Shown one piece after another: positions 26,720 through 38,235 of a stretch of 64,000 nucleotides of DNA. A program made the position numbers and the translations under genes. The stretch is from Thalassococcus profundi (GTDB taxonomy: Bacteria; Pseudomonadota; Alphaproteobacteria; Rhodobacterales; Rhodobacteraceae). Below the pieces are notes generated by a model, which saw only the letters and a program-made list of their open reading frames with translations, was not told the DNA's origin and ran no database searches. How positions within the stretch are numbered: the stretch's first letter is position 1; every line of letters begins with the position of its first letter. Location of the stretch: contig NZ_QPMK01000005.1 of NCBI RefSeq assembly GCF_003344785.1, positions 221,091 through 285,090 on the forward strand, given 5' to 3'.

Positions 26720-27709
26720 ATGTCCGACATCGACGAGACCCTGACGCTTGACCTGACGGGCCTGCGCACCGCCGACTGGCTTGCAGCCCTGTCGGAGCTT
26801 GGCCAGAGCACAGGCTTTTTCGAACAGCTGGGCAAGCGCCACGCCGCGCTGTTCATCGACGAGGGCGACACGCTGCTGGTCAGCTTCGAGTCGATCCCCG
26901 GCGTTCAGGCGCTGTCCGACGACGGCGCGCCGCTGGGCTTCGATCTCGTGCGCAGCCAGGGCTGGTCGCACCTCTGCCTCCTGTCCGACGGCGACACCTG
27001 GTTCCGCGACCAGCGCATTTACGGCTTCTTCGACCAGCTCAACGACGACGGCTTCTTCGACGATTTCGAACGGGTGATCTTCTTCGGCGCCGGGTCCTGC
27101 GGCTATGCCGCCGCCGCCTATTCCGTCGCCGCCCCCGGCGCGCGTGTGGTGGCGCTGCAACCGCAGGCCTCGCTCGACCCGCGGGTCAGCGAATGGGACG
27201 ACCGCTTTGCCCGGATGCGCCGGCTCAGCTTCACCGACCGCTATGGCTATGCGCCCGACATGATCGACGCCGCCGACCGCGCCTTCATCCTCTACGACCC
27301 GCGCGAGCCGCTCGACGCCATGCATTCGGCGCTCTTCACCCGGCGCAATGTGACCCGGTTCCGCCTGCCCTCCATGGGCGGCGCCCTGCAAGGCGACCTG
27401 ATCGAACTCGACCTGCTGACGCCGATCATCGTGGCCGCCGCCGACGGCACGCTCGACACCGCACGGTTTGCCGCGATGATGCGCGTCCGGCGGCAATACG
27501 CGCCATACCTGCGCAAGCTGCTGGCACGGCTCGAAGCCCACGACCGGCCGGGCCTCGCAGAGATGCTCTGCCGCAACGTGACCTCGCGGATGCATGCGCC
27601 GCGCTTCCAGCGCAAGCTCGAAGGTCTGCGCGCCGCACGCAAGGCGGCCCAAGGCAACGCCGATCCGGAGCCCGCCCCCGAGCCGGAGCCGCCAGCCGGC
27701 GACGCCTGA
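26720..27709 (+). CDS. Unknown protein ending the glycan cluster
   Basis: 329-residue soluble protein. A central segment reads [16 protein letters not shown], like the nucleophile elbow or a Rossmann-type glycine turn, followed by V-V-A-L-Q-P-Q-A-S. The C-terminus is a Pro/Glu tail ([10 protein letters not shown]). Relatives in marine Rhodobacteraceae often carry a PAPS-reductase name, but the catalytic E-C-G-[IL]-H motif of that enzyme is absent, so the name is not adopted. It follows the last glycosyltransferase by 120 bp on the same strand; a hairpin at 27708-27736 follows its stop. Confidence 0.75.
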   Translation: MSDIDETLTLDLTGLRTADWLAALSELGQSTGFFEQLGKRHAALFIDEGDTLLVSFESIPGVQALSDDGAPLGFDLVRSQGWSHLCLLSDGDTWFRDQRIYGFFDQLNDDGFFDDFERVIFFGAGSCGYAAAAYSVAAPGARVVALQPQASLDPRVSEWDDRFARMRRLSFTDRYGYAPDMIDAADRAFILYDPREPLDAMHSALFTRRNVTRFRLPSMGGALQGDLIELDLLTPIIVAAADGTLDTARFAAMMRVRRQYAPYLRKLLARLEAHDRPGLAEMLCRNVTSRMHAPRFQRKLEGLRAARKAAQGNADPEPAPEPEPPAGDA

Positions 27710-27759
27710 CGCGCAAAGCCTCTGGCGCTTTGCGTCAAGCCCATGCTAACCGCTCGGGC

Positions 27760-28800
27760 ATGACCCAGAGCCTCACCCTCCGCCGCCCCGACGACTGGCA
27801 CCTGCATTTGCGCGACGGCGCCATGCTGCGCGCCGTGGCCCCCGAATCCGCCCGCCACTTCGCCCGCGCCATCGTCATGCCGAACCTCGTGCCGCCGGTG
27901 GTGACAGGCGACCAGGCCGCCGCCTACCGCGACCGCATCCTGGCGGCCCTGCCCGAAGGCGCGGACTTCACCCCGCTGATGACGCTCTATCTCACCGAAG
28001 ACACCGACCCCGACGACCTCACCGCCGCCCACGCCAGCGGGCTGGTGACGGCGGTCAAGCTCTACCCGGCGGGGGCCACCACCAACTCCGCCTCGGGCGT
28101 GCGCGATTTCGACAAGGTCCGCCCGGTGCTCGAGAAAATGGCCGAGATCGGCTGCCCGCTTTGCGTGCACGGAGAGGTCACCGATGCGGAGATCGACATC
28201 TTCGACCGCGAGGCGGTGTTCATCGACCGCGTGCTCGACCCGATCCGCCGCACGACGCCCGGCCTGCGGGTGGTGATGGAGCATATCACCACGAAGGACG
28301 GCGCCGACTATGCCCGCGACGGCGGTGCGGACCTGGGCGCCACGATCACCACGCATCACCTGGTGATCAACCGCAACCACATTCTCGCGGGCGGCATCAA
28401 GCCGCATTATTACTGCCTGCCCGTCGCCAAGCGCGAAACCCACCGACAGGCCCTCGTCGCCGCCGTCACCTCGGGCGACCCGAGCTTTTTCCTCGGCACC
28501 GACAGCGCGCCGCACACCGATGCCAACAAGCTCTTGCCCTGCGGCTGCGCCGGCTGCTTCACCGCGCCCAACACCCTGTCGATCCTGGCCGAGGTGTTCG
28601 AGCGCGAAGCCGCCCTCGACCGGCTCGAAGCCTTCGCCAGCCTCAACGGCCCCGCCTTCTACCGCCTGCCGGTCAACGATACCCGGATCACCCTGACACG
28701 CGGCGATCCGGTGCAGTACCCGCCGCAGCTCGAGACTGACGACGGCCCCGTCACGCTTTTCGACCCCGGTTTCCCGCTGCATTGGGCGGTCGAGCCCTGA
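27760..28800 (+). CDS. pyrC: Dihydroorotase
   Basis: 346-residue zinc metalloenzyme of pyrimidine synthesis that cyclises carbamoyl aspartate to dihydroorotate. The metal ligands are seen as D-W-H-L-H-L-R-D (residues 11-18), the carbamylated lysine as [10 protein letters not shown] near residue 97, later histidines in V-H-G-E-V and T-T-H-H-L, and the catalytic Asp in G-T-D-S-A-P-H near residue 248. This is the E. coli PyrC (type II) form. pyrE follows after 78 bp that carry repeat A copy 2, so the two pyrimidine genes are probably one operon. Confidence 0.96.
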   Translation: MTQSLTLRRPDDWHLHLRDGAMLRAVAPESARHFARAIVMPNLVPPVVTGDQAAAYRDRILAALPEGADFTPLMTLYLTEDTDPDDLTAAHASGLVTAVKLYPAGATTNSASGVRDFDKVRPVLEKMAEIGCPLCVHGEVTDAEIDIFDREAVFIDRVLDPIRRTTPGLRVVMEHITTKDGADYARDGGADLGATITTHHLVINRNHILAGGIKPHYYCLPVAKRETHRQALVAAVTSGDPSFFLGTDSAPHTDANKLLPCGCAGCFTAPNTLSILAEVFEREAALDRLEAFASLNGPAFYRLPVNDTRITLTRGDPVQYPPQLETDDGPVTLFDPGFPLHWAVEP

Positions 28801-28802
28801 CA

Positions 28803-28840
28803 GCTTCATCTTGCCCATAAACTCCCGCCGGAGGCTCCGA
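28803..28840 (+). repeat. Dispersed hairpin repeat A, copy 2
   Basis: GCTTCATCTTGCCCATAAAC leader followed by CTCCCGCCGGAGGCTCCGA, beginning 2 bp after the pyrC stop and lying in the same orientation. The hairpin is weaker than in copy 3 because its right arm diverges after TCCG. It lies inside the pyrC-pyrE operon. Confidence 0.65.
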
Positions 28841-28878
28841 CCGCAGCCGCAGGCGTCACGCCCGAACACGAGGTTCCC

Positions 28879-29556
28879 ATGATCCCCACCGCCGCCCCGA
28901 CCAACGAAGAGATGGCCCGCCTCACCGCCCGGATGCTGCTGGAGATCAAGGCCGTGCATTTCATGGAGGCCGAGCCCTTCGTCTTCGCCTCCGGCCTGCC
29001 CTCGCCGGTCTATATCGACTGCCGCAAGCTGATTTCCTTTCCGCGCATCCGCAGCACGCTGATGGATTTCCTCACCGCCAAGGTGCTGCGCGACGCCGGC
29101 TTCGAGGCCTTCGACAACATCGCGGGCGGCGAGACCGCGGGCATCCCCTTCGCGGCCCTCGTGGCAGAGCGCATGGCGCTGCCGATGACCTACGTGCGCA
29201 AGAAACCCAAGGGTTACGGCCGCAACGCCAGGATCGAAGGCGCCATGACCGAGGGCCAGCGCGTTCTGCTGGTCGAGGACCTGACGACCGACGGCGGCAG
29301 CAAGCTCAGCTTCGTCGACGCCATCCGCGACACCGGCGCCACCTGCGCCCATACGGCGGTCATCTTCTATTACGGCATCTTCCCCGAGACCATCAAAACG
29401 CTGGGCGATCACGGCGTGTCCCTGCACCACCTCTGCACCTGGTGGGACGTGCTGGCCGAGGCCAAATCGCAAGGCACATTCGCGCCCGGAACCCTGGCCG
29501 AAGTCGAAGCTTTCCTGACCGATCCGCATAAGTGGCGGGAGCTTAACAAGAAATAA
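28879..29556 (+). CDS. pyrE: Orotate phosphoribosyltransferase
   Basis: 225-residue enzyme that joins orotate to PRPP to give orotidine 5'-phosphate. The PRPP-binding motif is [12 protein letters not shown] near residue 135; the flexible catalytic loop has R-K-K-P-K-G-Y-G near 112. It is the second pyrimidine gene after pyrC. The 249-bp gap that follows, before dnaB, holds no recognisable gene. Confidence 0.95.
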   Translation: MIPTAAPTNEEMARLTARMLLEIKAVHFMEAEPFVFASGLPSPVYIDCRKLISFPRIRSTLMDFLTAKVLRDAGFEAFDNIAGGETAGIPFAALVAERMALPMTYVRKKPKGYGRNARIEGAMTEGQRVLLVEDLTTDGGSKLSFVDAIRDTGATCAHTAVIFYYGIFPETIKTLGDHGVSLHHLCTWWDVLAEAKSQGTFAPGTLAEVEAFLTDPHKWRELNKK

Positions 29557-29805
29557 ATTTTCCTCCCCAGAGCGGCGCAATGACGCCAAATCGACTCAAG
29601 CCCCACCACCGCATCTAGTGGACAAAGGCCCACTCTATACCCTATGCTGACAGTCCAGACGCAAACGGACGCCAGCCCGAAGTTTTCCCGGCGGATATCC
29701 ACAGGACTGTCCTCTCTAGGGAATCGCCGGGCCTTTCGCTAGAACGTCCGAACGCCAAGCAGCCGGAAACCGGCGCGCGCCAATCAGCAGTCACAGGGGC
29801 AGGAC

Positions 29806-31305
29806 ATGAACGAGATCACCGCATTCAATCCCACCGGACACGCCGCCAATGCCGAGGTCCAGTCGCCCGACAGCATGCCGCATTCCATCGAGGCCGAGCA
29901 GCAGCTTCTGGGTGCGATCCTGACCAACAACGACGTCTACGACCGCGTCGCCAGCATCATCGGTGCGCAGCATTTCTACGACCCGGTCCACGCCCGGATC
30001 TACGAGATCGCCGCCGCCCGCATCGCCAAGAACAACCTCGCCAGCCCGGTGACGCTCAAGGCCTTCATGGAGGATGACGAAGGGCTCAAGGAACTGGGTG
30101 GCCCGGCCTATCTGGTCCGTCTTGCCGGTGCCGCGGTCAGCTCCTTCGCGGTGCGCGACTACGCGCAGATGATCTACGATCTGGCGATCCGCCGCGATCT
30201 GATCGCGCTGGGGCGCGATATCTCGGCCAAGGCCTCCAAGGTCGACGTCAAAAGCGAACCGAAAGAGCAGATCGTCGAGGCCGAACAGGCGCTCTACAAG
30301 CTCGCCGAACAGGGCCAGTCGGAATCCGGTTTCCAGAGCTTCCTGCGCGCCGTGACCGATGCGGTCAACGTCGCCAATGCCGCCTACCAGCGCGAAGGCG
30401 GGCTGGCGGGCGTCTCGACCGGTCTCACCGACATGGACAAGAAGCTGGGCGGCCTGCACAAGTCCGACCTTTTGATCCTCGCCGGCCGGCCGTCGATGGG
30501 CAAGACCTCGCTGGCGACCAACATCGCCTTCAACGTCGCCAAGGCCTACAAGCGCGGCAAACGCCCGGACGGCACCGAAGGCGCCATCGACGGCGGCGTC
30601 GTGGGCTTCTTCAGCCTCGAGATGAGCGCCGAGCAGCTGGCGGGCCGGATCCTCGCCGAAGCGTCTGAGATCTCCAGCCACAAGATCCGCCAGGGCGACA
30701 TGGAAGAGGAGGAATTCCGCCGCTTCGTCCAAGCGGCGAAAGACCTCGAGGCCTGCCCGCTCTACATCGACGACACCGCGGCGCTGCCGATCAGCCAGGT
30801 CGCCGCCCGCGCCCGTCGGCTCAAGCGCACGCACGGTCTGGACCTGCTGATCGTCGATTACCTGCAACTGCTGCGCGGCACCGCCGACAATCGCGTGCAG
30901 GAGATCGGCGAGATTTCCATGGGTCTCAAGGCCATCGCCAAGGAGCTCGACATCCCCGTGGTCGCCCTGTCGCAGCTCAGCCGCCAGGTGGAAAGCCGCG
31001 AGGACAAGCGCCCGCAACTGTCGGACCTGCGCGAATCCGGGTCGATCGAACAGGATGCCGACGTGGTCATGTTCGTCTTCCGCGAGGAATACTACGTCGA
31101 GCGCGAAAAGCCGTCGGAAGAGAAGCTCGACGAGATGGTCGCCTGGCAGGAGCGCATGGCCCGGCTGCACGGCAAGGCCGAGGTCATCATCGGAAAGCAG
31201 CGCCACGGTCCCATCGGCACGGTCGAGCTGAGCTTCGAGTCGCAGTTCACCCGTTTCGGCAACCTGGTGAAACCCTGGCAGCAGGGCGACGCAGGCAGCT
31301 TCTGA
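29806..31305 (+). CDS. dnaB: Replicative DNA helicase
   Basis: 499-residue hexameric 5'-3' helicase of the replication fork. Residues 20-130 form the N-terminal DnaG-interacting domain (S-I-E-A-E-Q-Q-L-L-G). The RecA-like domain follows with Walker A G-R-P-S-M-G-K-T near residue 227, Walker B L-L-I-V-D-Y-L-Q-L near 350, and the arginine-finger region H-G-P-I-G-T-V near 466. Family length is normal and there is no intein. alr follows after 109 bp. Confidence 0.97.
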   Translation: MNEITAFNPTGHAANAEVQSPDSMPHSIEAEQQLLGAILTNNDVYDRVASIIGAQHFYDPVHARIYEIAAARIAKNNLASPVTLKAFMEDDEGLKELGGPAYLVRLAGAAVSSFAVRDYAQMIYDLAIRRDLIALGRDISAKASKVDVKSEPKEQIVEAEQALYKLAEQGQSESGFQSFLRAVTDAVNVANAAYQREGGLAGVSTGLTDMDKKLGGLHKSDLLILAGRPSMGKTSLATNIAFNVAKAYKRGKRPDGTEGAIDGGVVGFFSLEMSAEQLAGRILAEASEISSHKIRQGDMEEEEFRRFVQAAKDLEACPLYIDDTAALPISQVAARARRLKRTHGLDLLIVDYLQLLRGTADNRVQEIGEISMGLKAIAKELDIPVVALSQLSRQVESREDKRPQLSDLRESGSIEQDADVVMFVFREEYYVEREKPSEEKLDEMVAWQERMARLHGKAEVIIGKQRHGPIGTVELSFESQFTRFGNLVKPWQQGDAGSF

Positions 31306-31414
31306 GCGCCGGCGCACGGGTCGGGACCGGCGCGGCCGATCCGCAGCGAAGGCCGTTGCGGCACCGTTCCCATTTCCACCTTGACGCCCGCGCATGATCG
31401 GGCAAACAGGCGTC

Positions 31415-32452
31415 ATGGCCCAAGCGATCCTCACCGTCGACCTGTCCGCCCTGCGCCGCAACTGGCGCGCGCTTGCCGCGGCGTCGGAGGCTGAAACCGG
31501 CGCGGTGGTCAAGGCTGACGGATACGGGCTTGGCGTGGCCCGGGTCGCGACGGCTCTGGCCGAGGAAGGCGCGCGGCGTTTCTTCGTGGCCATCGCCGAA
31601 GAGGGCGCCGCCCTGCGCAAGATCCTGGGCCCCGGCCCGGAAATCTGCGTCTTTTCCGGCCACATGGCGGGCGATGCCAAGCTGATCCGCGCGGCCAACC
31701 TCACCCCGATGATCAATTCCATCGACCAGATGCTGCGGCACGTCGAAAGCCTGCCGGGCCAGAGCTTCGGCATACAGCTCGACAGCGGCATGAACCGGCT
31801 GGGGATGGAGCCCGCGGAATGGAGCGCCCTGCGCGACATCGCGCTGGCACAAAAGCCGGCGCTGGTGATGAGCCACCTCGCCTGCGCGGATGAGCCTGAT
31901 CATCCGATGAACGCGCACCAGCTGGCGCAATTCCGCGACATGACCGACGGCATCGACGCACCGCGCGGATTGGCGGCGACCGGCGGCATCCTGCTGGGGC
32001 CGGAGTATCACTTCGACGTCACCCGCCCCGGCATCGGCCTCTACGGCGGACAGCCCTTCGGCGACGCGGCGCCGGTGGCCTACCTCGACATCCCTGTGAT
32101 CCAGGTCCGCGACGTGATCCCCGGCGAATCCGTCGGCTACGGCAACACCTGGGTGGCGCGCCAGCCGACCCGCGTCGCCACCATCGCGGCGGGGTATGCC
32201 GATGGCATTTTGCGCGGCATGGGGCCCAAGGCCTGGCTCTACACCGGCGATCAGCGCTGTAAGGTGCTGGGGCGCATTTCCATGGACCTGATCGGCGTCG
32301 ACGTGACACATGTCAAACAGGCGCCGGAGCGCCTGACCCTGCTTGGCGCGCAGCAGGGCATCGACGACCTGGCCGACGCGGCGGGCAGCATCGGATACGA
32401 GATCCTGACCTCGCTGGGCGCGCGTTACGACCGGCGCTACACGGACGACTGA
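31415..32452 (+). CDS. alr: Alanine racemase
   Basis: 345-residue PLP-dependent enzyme that makes D-alanine for peptidoglycan. The PLP lysine is in [11 protein letters not shown] (residues 28-38) and the catalytic tyrosine in E-S-V-G-Y-G-N-T-W near residue 245. The ATG at 31415 was preferred to one at 31394 because the family start (M-A-Q-A-x-L-x-V-D-L) aligns there. dnaB-alr-radA neighbourhood order is common in alphaproteobacteria. Confidence 0.95.
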   Translation: MAQAILTVDLSALRRNWRALAAASEAETGAVVKADGYGLGVARVATALAEEGARRFFVAIAEEGAALRKILGPGPEICVFSGHMAGDAKLIRAANLTPMINSIDQMLRHVESLPGQSFGIQLDSGMNRLGMEPAEWSALRDIALAQKPALVMSHLACADEPDHPMNAHQLAQFRDMTDGIDAPRGLAATGGILLGPEYHFDVTRPGIGLYGGQPFGDAAPVAYLDIPVIQVRDVIPGESVGYGNTWVARQPTRVATIAAGYADGILRGMGPKAWLYTGDQRCKVLGRISMDLIGVDVTHVKQAPERLTLLGAQQGIDDLADAAGSIGYEILTSLGARYDRRYTDD

Positions 32453-32481
32453 CCTCTGACTCCTGCCCCGAAGGCCGCCTC

Positions 32482-32871
32482 ATGAGCCCCCTGCTCGACC
32501 CCTCGCCCCTCCTGCTGGCCTTCCTGTTCGCCAAGAAGTTCGTCTTTGGCGAGGCGATCCTGCTGCTCGCGCTGCTGCGCGTGGTCCTGTCCCACGGCCT
32601 GTCGCGGATGGCAGCGGCGCTGGCGGCGCTCTGTGCCGCGGCGATCACCGTGACCGTCTTTGCGCCCGCGCTCGGGGTGTCGGGGGCCGCGTGGTACCCC
32701 GCCGCCGCCAGAGCGGTGTCGTTCAACGGCGGCATGGCCGCGCTGGTTTTGCTTTCGGCGCTGTTCTGGCTGAGCGCCGCCCTGCCCGGACGCCGGGCGC
32801 GGTGGATCGACACGGTGCACGGGCTGCTGCTGCTGGGCTTGCTTGGCCTCTGGATCGTGGCCATGTTCTGA
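32482..32871 (+). CDS. Small integral membrane protein, unknown
   Basis: 129-residue protein with four predicted membrane helices (about residues 8-30, 40-62, 78-97, 107-128) and short Arg-rich loops (P-G-R-R-A-R-W). No family was recognised. It begins 29 bp after alr and ends 28 bp before the PqiA-like gene, so it is probably co-transcribed with both. Confidence 0.7.
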   Translation: MSPLLDPSPLLLAFLFAKKFVFGEAILLLALLRVVLSHGLSRMAAALAALCAAAITVTVFAPALGVSGAAWYPAAARAVSFNGGMAALVLLSALFWLSAALPGRRARWIDTVHGLLLLGLLGLWIVAMF

Positions 32872-32899
32872 ACGCGCTTTCGCGCGTGGAAAGGTCCCG

Positions 32900-33367
32900 A
32901 TGCGCTGGCTCAACCTCTCGTTGCTAATCCTCTACCCGCTGGCCTGGAGCGCGCCGCTGCTGCGCGCGGGGCTGTTGCCGCTCTTCGACCTGACCGAGAT
33001 CTCGGTGCTGACCGGGCTGCAATCGCTCTGGGCCAGCGACGTGTTCCTGGCGCTGGTGGTCACGGTCTTTGCGCTCTTCGCGCCCTATCTCAAGACCATC
33101 GGGCTGGCGCTTTACGATTTCGGCCTGCTCAGCCCGCGCGCCCTGCCGGTGCTGCATCTTCTGGGCAAGCTCGCGATGGCCGACGTGTTCCTGATCGCGC
33201 TCTACATCACCCTTGCCAAGGGCATCGGCCTCGGCCGGATCGAAACGGCCTGGGGTCTTTATCTCTTCACCGCCTGCATCCTCGCCTCGCTTTTTCTGAG
33301 CCTCGCGGCGAGCCGCCGTCCACACGTTTCCACATCGGAAACAGTCAAGATTGACCACACGGATTGA
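32900..33367 (+). CDS. Paraquat-inducible protein A-like membrane protein
   Basis: 155-residue inner-membrane protein with about four membrane segments, resembling half of PqiA. Recognisable segments are L-Q-S-L-W-A-S-D-V-F-L-A and L-H-L-L-G-K-L-A-M-A-D-V-F. PqiA works with MCE proteins (PqiB) in lipid transport between membranes, but no MCE gene is present here. A GGAAAGG site lies 6 bases before the ATG. The short form is common in Rhodobacterales; function here is inferred. Confidence 0.75.
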   Translation: MRWLNLSLLILYPLAWSAPLLRAGLLPLFDLTEISVLTGLQSLWASDVFLALVVTVFALFAPYLKTIGLALYDFGLLSPRALPVLHLLGKLAMADVFLIALYITLAKGIGLGRIETAWGLYLFTACILASLFLSLAASRRPHVSTSETVKIDHTD

Positions 33368-33477
33368 TCCCGTCTCCGCATAAACGTCGACGAAGGTTAA
33401 TTTTTTCTTAGGTGCTGACCCGAGACCGGCATAAAATTGCCGAGTCTGCACATAGAATGTGACTTTTTGGGGGCGTT

Positions 33478-34299
33478 ATGGGTCAGAGTGTCGTTTCGTC
33501 GTTTTTGCTGCTGCGCGATCTTCTGCAGCGCCTGGCCTGTTTGGCCATCCTCGCCCTCAGCCTGTCGCTGATCGCCTATACGGCGGCCTGTGCGCTTGGC
33601 CATGCGCCCTGGTTGTCGCTCGACTTGCGCTTCGGCGACTACATCTTGCCGCAGGCCGGAATGGTCACGCAAGTTGTGCTGACCGCGCTGGTGACCTCGC
33701 TCTGCTTCTTCCTGCCGACAAACGCCCGAATCATGGCGCTGGAAACTTCGCATCGCCGGTTTCACATCGGCATGCAGGACGTGGCGCGGGCCTATGCGGT
33801 GGCCCATGCCGCCGACCGCAGCGGCGTCTTCACCCTGTCGTCCGAATTCGATTCGATCCGCGAGCGCATTGCCTTCCTGCGCGACCACCCGGACCTTGCC
33901 GAACTCGAATCGTCGGTGCTGGAAGTGGCCGCGCAGATGAGCCACCTGAGCCGCGAGTTGGGCCAGGTCTATTCCGACCGCAACGTCGCCCGCGCCCGCG
34001 ATTTCCTGATCCAGCGCCAGCAGGAGATCGAGGATTTCAACACCCGGCTCGACCACGCCAAATCCGTCGCCACGGAGATGCGCAACTGGCTCAACCGGGT
34101 GGAGATGGACGAAGCCGTGGCCGAGGCGCAGCTCGCCCGCCTTTGCGACGAGCTGACCGAGATCCTGCCCGAACTGGGCGAGGCCGCCGAGCCCGAGACC
34201 CCGCCGGAGCCGGTGGTCGCCGAAGACAGCTGGGAAGACGAGGTACAGCAGGACGACGGCCGCATCGTGGCCCTGCTGGCCCGCCGCGCGGCGGAGTGA
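33478..34299 (+). CDS. Membrane-anchored coiled-coil protein upstream of radA
   Basis: 273-residue protein with two hydrophobic segments (about residues 15-38 and 58-80), then a soluble helical region 90-225 rich in Glu, Arg, Leu and Gln that looks coiled-coil, and an acidic Pro/Glu tail. It is sometimes named a DNA-repair protein in related genomes because it precedes radA, but no repair domain is visible. The ATG at 33478 follows GGGGGCG. The gene is separated from radA by repeat A copy 3. Confidence 0.75.
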   Translation: MGQSVVSSFLLLRDLLQRLACLAILALSLSLIAYTAACALGHAPWLSLDLRFGDYILPQAGMVTQVVLTALVTSLCFFLPTNARIMALETSHRRFHIGMQDVARAYAVAHAADRSGVFTLSSEFDSIRERIAFLRDHPDLAELESSVLEVAAQMSHLSRELGQVYSDRNVARARDFLIQRQQEIEDFNTRLDHAKSVATEMRNWLNRVEMDEAVAEAQLARLCDELTEILPELGEAAEPETPPEPVVAEDSWEDEVQQDDGRIVALLARRAAE

Positions 34300-34313
34300 T
34301 CCGCATACGCGCA

Positions 34314-34354
34314 GCTTCATCTTGCCGATAAACTCCCGCCGGAGGCTCCGGCGG
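34314..34354 (+). repeat. Dispersed hairpin repeat A, copy 3
   Basis: GCTTCATCTTGCCGATAAAC leader plus a perfect 8-bp stem with a 3-base loop, CCGCCGGA-GGC-TCCGGCGG (34336-34354). It starts 14 bp after the stop of the coiled-coil gene, in its orientation, and ends about 80 bp before radA. Confidence 0.75.
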
Positions 34355-34432
34355 CGCACCCCGCCTGCACGTTGCACGCGGAGCACAGTTACCGCCTCTT
34401 GCCGCTTCCCTCCCAGTACGCCACAAGGCGGC

Positions 34433-35800
<1,368 letters not shown>

Positions 35801-35827
35801 GCGCACCCAAAGGAACAGAGGGACCTG

Positions 35828-36400
35828 ATGGAAGGTTTTACCGCAGTCGATGGCGTCGTCGCCGTCATCATCGTGCTTTCGGCGCTTCTGGCCTATTCAC
35901 GCGGGCTTGTCCGCGAAGCCATGGCCATCGCCGGCTGGGTCGCCGCGGCGTTCCTCGCGTTCATCTTCGCCCCGCAGGTGCAGCCGCTGGTCAAGGAATT
36001 GCCCGTCATCGGCGATTTCCTTTCGGACAGCTGCGAGCTCAGCATCATCGCCGCCTTTGCCGCGGTCTTCGCGCTGGCGCTGGTGATCGTGTCGCTGTTC
36101 ACGCCGCTCTTTTCCTCGCTCGTGCAACGCTCTGCGCTCGGCGGCCTCGACCAGGCGCTTGGGTTCCTCTTCGGCGTGGCGCGCGGCGTGCTGCTCGTCG
36201 CCATCGCCTTCTTCGTCTACCAGACGGTGATCACCGCGCAGGACATCCCGATGATCAACGACAGCCGGTCGGCGGCGGTCTTCACGCGCTTCACCGACCG
36301 GATCGAAGAGCAGAACCCCGAAGCGGCGCTGGGCTGGATCACCACCCAGTACGAGGAACTCGTGGGCGTCTGCGCGGTGCCGGGCGCCAACGACGCCTGA
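35828..36400 (+). CDS. cvpA: CvpA-family inner-membrane protein
   Basis: 190-residue CvpA (colicin V production) family protein with four membrane helices (about residues 5-25, 30-50, 65-90, 105-130) and a soluble C-terminus. The family is linked to envelope homeostasis and colicin export in E. coli. It precedes purF, the same gene pair as in E. coli, with 171 bp between them. Confidence 0.88.
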   Translation: MEGFTAVDGVVAVIIVLSALLAYSRGLVREAMAIAGWVAAAFLAFIFAPQVQPLVKELPVIGDFLSDSCELSIIAAFAAVFALALVIVSLFTPLFSSLVQRSALGGLDQALGFLFGVARGVLLVAIAFFVYQTVITAQDIPMINDSRSAAVFTRFTDRIEEQNPEAALGWITTQYEELVGVCAVPGANDA

Positions 36401-36571
36401 TCGGCGGGGACGCGCAACCCAGCCCGATCGCGCGCCGAAATGCCGTGCGTCCGAGTGCCGTTGCGGCAGATTTGTTGCGGTGCGGCACTTGTATCATGAT
36501 CGTTTCGTGACACATGAGCTTGGACACCCTATGACGGGCCCATACCCGCGCCACGGATTCGGAGCTGCTCC

Positions 36572-38044
36572 TTGGATCTCGAAATGCCCCCCGCCCATCC
36601 CTTCGACGACGACAAGCTGCGCGAAGAGTGCGGCATCTTCGGCGTCGTCGGCGTCACCGATGCCGCCAACTTCGTCGCCCTTGGCCTGCACGCGCTTCAG
36701 CACCGCGGCCAGGAGGCCGGCGGGATCGTCAGCCACGAGGCCGGACAGGGCTTCAACTCTGCCCGCCGCTTCGGCTATGTCCGCGACAACTTCACCTCGC
36801 AGTCGCTGATGCAAACTCTGCCCGGGCCGCTGGCCATCGGGCATGTGCGCTATTCCACCGCCGGATCGAAAGGCCCGACGCAGATCCGTGACGTGCAGCC
36901 GTTCTTCGGAGAGTTCTCCATGGGCGGCGCGGCCATCGCGCATAACGGCAACATCACCAATGCCGACGCGCTGCGGCGCGAACTGATCGAACGCGGGTCG
37001 ATCTTCCAGTCCTCCTCGGATAGCGAATGCATTATCCACCTGATGGCGCGATCCCTGCAACGCGACATTCCCAGCCGCATGGAAGACGCGCTGCGCCGGG
37101 TCGAAGGCGCCTTCTCGGTCATCGCCATGACCCGCACCAAGCTCATCGGCGTGCGCGACCCGCTGGGCGTGCGCCCGCTGGTGCTGGGCAAGATCGGCGA
37201 CGGCTGGGTGCTGAGTTCCGAGACCTGCGCGCTCGACATCATCGGCGCCGATTACGTGCGCGAGATCGAACCGGGCGAGATGGTCGTCATCACCGCCGAG
37301 AAGGGTGTCGAATCCGTGCGCCCCTTCCGCCCGCAGAAATCGCGCTTCTGCATCTTCGAACATGTCTATTTCAGCCGCCCCGATTCGATCATCGGCGGCC
37401 GGTCGGTCTACGAGACCCGCCGCCAGATCGGCGTGGAGCTCGCACGCGAGGCGCCGGTCGAGGCCGACCTCGTCTGCCCGGTGCCCGACAGCGGCACGCC
37501 GGCCGCCATCGGCTTTGCGCATGAGTCCGGCATTCCCTACGGCATGGGCATCGTGCGCAACCAGTACATGGGCCGGACCTTCATCGAACCGACCGAGCAG
37601 ATCCGCAACATGGGCGTACGCCTGAAGCTGAACGTCAACCGCGCGCTGATCGAGGGCAAGCGGGTGGTGCTGGTGGACGATTCGGTGGTGCGCGGCACCA
37701 CCAGCCGCAAGATCAAGGAGATGATCCTCGACGCCGGCGCGGCGGAGGTGCATTTCCGCATCGCCAGCCCGCCGACCGCGTGGCCGTGCTTCTACGGTGT
37801 CGACACGCCGCAGCGGGAAAAGCTGCTGGCCGCGACCATGTCCGAAGAGGAAATGCGCGATCACCTGCAGGTGGACAGCTTGCGGTTCGTCACGCTCGAC
37901 GGCCTCTACCGCGCCGTGGGCGAGGCGCAGGGCCGCAACCCGGACCAGCCGCAATATTGCGACGCGTGTTTCTCAGGCGAGTACCCGGTGGAACCCGCCG
38001 ACCAGATCGAGAAGGGCTTCAAGCTCAAGACCGCCGCGGAGTGA
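36572..38044 (+). CDS. purF: Amidophosphoribosyltransferase
   Basis: 490-residue enzyme for the first committed step of purine synthesis, moving the glutamine amide to PRPP. The N-terminal nucleophile cysteine is in E-E-C-G-I-F-G, preceded by a short propeptide. The PRPP site is V-V-L-V-D-D-S-V-V-R-G-T-T near residue 370. A TTG start at 36572 is favoured because GGAG lies 7 bases before it; an ATG at 36584 would also give a normal protein but is poorly spaced. Confidence 0.95.
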   Translation: MDLEMPPAHPFDDDKLREECGIFGVVGVTDAANFVALGLHALQHRGQEAGGIVSHEAGQGFNSARRFGYVRDNFTSQSLMQTLPGPLAIGHVRYSTAGSKGPTQIRDVQPFFGEFSMGGAAIAHNGNITNADALRRELIERGSIFQSSSDSECIIHLMARSLQRDIPSRMEDALRRVEGAFSVIAMTRTKLIGVRDPLGVRPLVLGKIGDGWVLSSETCALDIIGADYVREIEPGEMVVITAEKGVESVRPFRPQKSRFCIFEHVYFSRPDSIIGGRSVYETRRQIGVELAREAPVEADLVCPVPDSGTPAAIGFAHESGIPYGMGIVRNQYMGRTFIEPTEQIRNMGVRLKLNVNRALIEGKRVVLVDDSVVRGTTSRKIKEMILDAGAAEVHFRIASPPTAWPCFYGVDTPQREKLLAATMSEEEMRDHLQVDSLRFVTLDGLYRAVGEAQGRNPDQPQYCDACFSGEYPVEPADQIEKGFKLKTAAE

Positions 38045-38235
38045 TGTGACCTTTCGGGGGCGTCGCCTTGCGATCCTGTGACGGCGCGACTGCTTTGGCC
38101 CGTGCCAGCCCTTCCCGTGACCGACGCGCAGGGGCGCTCCAGGGCCTTCGGAAAGCACCCCAACGCCATGTTCGCCCGGTTGTCAGCGCGGCCTCGGGCA
38201 CATAGGTCCGCTGGCATGACCAAACGGACCTGCCC

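Noticed and set aside
26720..27709. Naming this gene as phosphoadenosine phosphosulfate reductase
   Set aside because: The catalytic cysteine motif of that enzyme is absent, so only an unknown-function call is supportable.
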